Assembly (NCBI GenBank): GCA_040771825.1
Contig: JAXGZG010000005.1
Span: forward strand, 62,001-126,000
From: JAXGZG01 sp040771825
Lineage (GTDB): Bacteria; Bacillota; Sulfobacillia; Fermentithermobacillales; Fermentithermobacillaceae
DNA: 64,000 nucleotides
Direction of reading: 5' to 3'
This document shows positions 61,220 to 64,000 of this stretch, piece after piece. Every line of letters starts with the position of its first letter. Position 1 is the first letter of the stretch. Both the position numbers and the translations under genes were made by a program. The notes below the pieces were generated by a model. That model was not told the origin of the DNA and did not search any database. It worked only from the letters and a program-made list of their open reading frames with translations.

Positions 61220-64000
61220 ATGAACAAGAGAGCATTCCGCATTTTAACGATGTTATGCCTGACGATAGGCCTCCTTCTCACTTTGGCGACATCGGCCAAC
61301 GCGGTGGACCTGACGACGAACTATTATATCAGTGGCAGCCCTGGCGCGTATTCTGTGGGTAGATCCGCGGGGGGTACGGAAATCGGCAAGGATTATGCCA
61401 CGTTGGCCGAGGCGCTTTCCGCTTGCAGTAGTGATTGGGCCGAGCCCGGCACGCCTGTGATTCAGCTCGGTAGCGCGGACTCGCCGCTCTCCGTCAAGCG
61501 CGGCGACGGCGCGCTGATCTCAGCCACCTATACAGGCGCTGTAAATATCGAACATGCCTCCAGCACATACGGCCTTTGGGTGGGTAAAGATGCCCCGGTG
61601 GAGTTGCGTGACTTCACGCTGACAAACAGCTTGGAAGGCATCGGCGGTGAATATAACGCCGTTTATGTGTACATCGGCGGCAAGCTGACCATCGGCTCCG
61701 GAACCAACATCATCGTGAAAGATGGCGGCGCTTACAACGCTAATCCCAACGCGCTGTACAATGATGGCACTGTTACTATTAACGGTGATGCCCTCCTTTC
61801 GATTGAGAATAAAGGCCGGGTTATTACTAATTGCGGTACCTGTACCATCGGTGGAAATGCGGAAGACTGTATTGACATCTCCGCTTCGTCATCGAGCGGG
61901 AGCATCTTAAATTTCAATAGCGGAATTCTGACAATCGGCACGGGGACCACAGTCAGCTCTAGTGCCGGATTGGAAAACTATAACATTGCCACCATTTCCG
62001 GCGGTACCCTTGTGTCATCCAAAACCACCGTCAAAAATGACGGTCGCGGTACGCTATACATAAGCGGGGGAACAGTCAGAAATACCGACACGAATGGCTC
62101 ATCCAACGCGCTGTATAACAACAGTACTGCCGTCGTCAGCGGGGGCGTAATCACCTCGGACAGCTCGTGTGCCATCTTGACAATGTACAGACTGACTCTC
62201 AAAGGCGACTGTCAAGTCGGCGCCCCAAACGGAACGGCTGTAGGTTCCAACACTAATACCAAGGCCAACAGCGAGATCATTATCCGAGAAAACGCATCGA
62301 TCACCGGGAAGACCACCGGCGTTGAGGCTTCCGCCGCCAACGGAAGCGGCGGAACTTCCACGCTGACAATCACAGGCGGTAGCATTTCCGGAAACACCCG
62401 TGCCGTGAAGACCTCCGCAAATACAGAAATTTCCGGCGGCACCCTTTCTGCGTCCGGCTCGAGCAGTACCAACAGTTTCGCGCTTGAATGTTCCGGCGGT
62501 GCCACGGTAAATATCAGCAGCGGTGAGCTCATTGCGGACAGCGAGAGAAACTCCGCCTATGGGATATATAATAAAGGTTCTACCGTCAATTTTTCCGGCG
62601 GCAGTGTGGTGGCTGGTTGTACCACATCAGATGCTGTGAGGGTGTACGGCATTTATAATTATGATAATGCCACAACCAATATTAGCGGCGGCTCCGTCAC
62701 CGCCAAGACAGACGTCAGCGCCCCGAATGCGCTAATATACGGGCTTCATAACAAAAACTCCACCGCCAACATCACCGGAGGCACCATTTCGAGCGAAGGA
62801 TCCAACAACGCGGCTTTCGCCGTGTACGATGAGGAAAGCGCGTCACCCAAGGGGGTTTTCATCCGCGACACGTCCGTTCTAAGATCCGTGTCGCCGAATA
62901 CCGTCCGTCTGGAGAAGAGGGCTACGGATTCAGGCGCGCTCACCTATTTCGGAACTTCATTTTACTCCAATGCGAATGCTGTGGTTACCATTCAGGGTGC
63001 GCAAGACGAAGCAGCTGCCGCTTATGTAATAGACGGCAGCAACTTTGCCAACGCACAGGCATGCGCCCTGCCGGACGCAGGGTACGGCTCACCCCGGTGG
63101 ACAAGCGACGCCGAAAGGACAAATATCCTCAGCGAGGCAAGCCCCGCCTCTCTCTCGACCCTGATGGCTGGTGGAAGTGCCTCGGTCTATCTCAGCGTGA
63201 AACGGATCTATACGGTCACAGTGAATCAGGGCGCTTACGGCACCGCGGGGGCCGACGTGAGCAGCCTGGCCGCAGGCGAGATCGTGACGCTGACCGCAAC
63301 ACCGCATTACGGCTACTCCTTTGCCGGATGGACTTCTGCCTCCGGCGTAGCCTTTACGGATGCCTCCGCCCCGAACACCACCTTCACCATGCCCGCGAAT
63401 GCGGTAGCGGTTACGGCAAACTGGAGGGCAAATCAATATACCGTGACCTTCTCCCCAAACGGGGGCTCGGAAGTCTCACCGATAACGCAAGATTACAATA
63501 CGAAGATTACTTCCGCACCCTACACGGGAAAGCCGGGATATACCTTTGCGGGCTGGTTTGCCGACGAGGGGCTTAACACGGCGGTTGGCTTTCCTTATAT
63601 CATTGCCGGGAGTACAACCCTCTACGCCAAATGGACTCCAAATACATACACGCTGACATTCGACAGTAACGGTGGCTCCGCGGAGACCGCTATAACGGCC
63701 GCATACGGGGATGCCTTAACTCTTCCGACGCCCACGCGCCCAAATTTCGCATTTAGTGGATGGTATGAGAGCGAGACGGGCAACAACGGCAGCGGCATGG
63801 AGTTTACCGCGGCGGCAATGCCTGACCTGGGTGCCGATGGAACTACGAAGACTCTTTACGCAAAGTGGACAGCCAAAGAGGAAATCGGTTATGCCCCGGC
63901 GCCTCAGTCCTATACCTACGGCACACCCGGCGCGGCATATACCGTAAGCCATCTATCGCTGTCCGGATTCACTGTGCAATACGATGCCGACAGCGCTTGG
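61220..64000 (+). CDS. Giant secreted InlB-repeat surface protein (3' end beyond the window)
   Basis: The frame is open for all 927 codons to the window edge, so it is partial. AGGAGG lies nine bases before the ATG. Residues 1-29 are a signal peptide ending TSANA. Residues ~30-620 are a beta-helix/adhesin-like region with many TISGGT/NISGGS/ITGGS steps, typical of right-handed beta-solenoids. From about residue 670 come an InlB-type divergent repeat (GYSFAGWTS) and Listeria-Bacteroides/InlB B-repeats (YTVTFSPNGGS, GYTFAGWF, YAKWTPN; TLTFDSNGGSAET, FAFSGWYES, YAKWTAK), then an MBG-like segment. Probably a cell-surface adhesin, with anchoring and length unknown beyond 64000. Confidence 0.9.
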   Translation, partial: MNKRAFRILTMLCLTIGLLLTLATSANAVDLTTNYYISGSPGAYSVGRSAGGTEIGKDYATLAEALSACSSDWAEPGTPVIQLGSADSPLSVKRGDGALISATYTGAVNIEHASSTYGLWVGKDAPVELRDFTLTNSLEGIGGEYNAVYVYIGGKLTIGSGTNIIVKDGGAYNANPNALYNDGTVTINGDALLSIENKGRVITNCGTCTIGGNAEDCIDISASSSSGSILNFNSGILTIGTGTTVSSSAGLENYNIATISGGTLVSSKTTVKNDGRGTLYISGGTVRNTDTNGSSNALYNNSTAVVSGGVITSDSSCAILTMYRLTLKGDCQVGAPNGTAVGSNTNTKANSEIIIRENASITGKTTGVEASAANGSGGTSTLTITGGSISGNTRAVKTSANTEISGGTLSASGSSSTNSFALECSGGATVNISSGELIADSERNSAYGIYNKGSTVNFSGGSVVAGCTTSDAVRVYGIYNYDNATTNISGGSVTAKTDVSAPNALIYGLHNKNSTANITGGTISSEGSNNAAFAVYDEESASPKGVFIRDTSVLRSVSPNTVRLEKRATDSGALTYFGTSFYSNANAVVTIQGAQDEAAAAYVIDGSNFANAQACALPDAGYGSPRWTSDAERTNILSEASPASLSTLMAGGSASVYLSVKRIYTVTVNQGAYGTAGADVSSLAAGEIVTLTATPHYGYSFAGWTSASGVAFTDASAPNTTFTMPANAVAVTANWRANQYTVTFSPNGGSEVSPITQDYNTKITSAPYTGKPGYTFAGWFADEGLNTAVGFPYIIAGSTTLYAKWTPNTYTLTFDSNGGSAETAITAAYGDALTLPTPTRPNFAFSGWYESETGNNGSGMEFTAAAMPDLGADGTTKTLYAKWTAKEEIGYAPAPQSYTYGTPGAAYTVSHLSLSGFTVQYDADSAW

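Noticed and set aside
1..64000. tRNA/rRNA genes, CRISPR arrays, insertion sequences, riboswitches of known class
   Set aside because: No cloverleaf, rRNA segment, regular spacer repeat, transposase or T-box/TPP/SAM-type core was recognised on either strand by eye; a covariance-model search would be needed to exclude small RNAs.

Overview
The window looks like a chromosomal segment of a mid-GC member of the Bacillota (Firmicutes), probably an anaerobic, peptide- or amino-acid-using Clostridia/Limnochordia-type organism. This rests on strong AGGAGG ribosome sites with many GTG and TTG starts, a DUF3006 protein next to a ComEC-like hydrolase, DUF503, MarR-controlled paired ABC exporters, and a branched-chain amino acid ABC operon among peptidases and amidohydrolases. 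I saw no rRNA, tRNA, CRISPR array, intact insertion sequence or prophage. The assignment is inference from gene content.

0-12 kb: the 3' end of a membrane-protein pair, a DUF885 metallopeptidase, a small cysteine-rich protein with a perfect terminator, a holin-like membrane protein, a beta-propeller lipoprotein, a ComEC-like/DUF3006 pair, an Sm-like protein with a Pro/Gly insert, a PLP decarboxylase, an FMN-binding protein and an aminotransferase. 12-22 kb: a PemK/MazF toxin with an HTH partner and its operator, an M20 amidohydrolase, OsmC, an imidazolonepropionase-like amidohydrolase, an O6-alkylguanine transferase-like protein, and a MarR-regulated heterodimeric ABC exporter whose second gene is frameshifted. 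22-31 kb: a PAS-AraC regulator and a giant fibronectin-III/Ig surface protein split in two by an apparent frameshift.

31-38 kb holds many broken genes: a cupin piece, a frameshifted methyltransferase facing a frameshifted small membrane protein, a free-methionine-sulfoxide reductase remnant and an APH-type kinase with its middle deleted. Intact genes lie among them (MOSC, M24 peptidase, PHP phosphatase, methyltransferase). 38.9-43.9 kb is the complete livKHMGF operon. 43.9-57.5 kb has an AAA/DUF4143 ATPase, a secreted phospholipase C-like protein, MBL, VOC, a frameshifted MgtC, two acetyltransferases, a CPBP-like membrane protein, a zinc-ribbon protein, an anaerobic sulfatase-maturase-like radical SAM enzyme coupled to a dienelactone hydrolase, DUF503, a methyltransferase and more remnants (class V aminotransferase, LytTR, S41 peptidase).

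57.9-64 kb reads differently. A large MalT-type NTPase/TPR regulator ending in a winged-helix-BTAD module is divergent from a small cysteine-rich gene and a very large secreted InlB-repeat protein that runs off the window. Three 12-bp direct repeats lie between the divergent units. This looks like a self-contained regulator/adhesin locus and is my best candidate for an undescribed system. The many single-base frame breaks elsewhere could be assembly errors, real decay or phase variation, and should be settled from reads.
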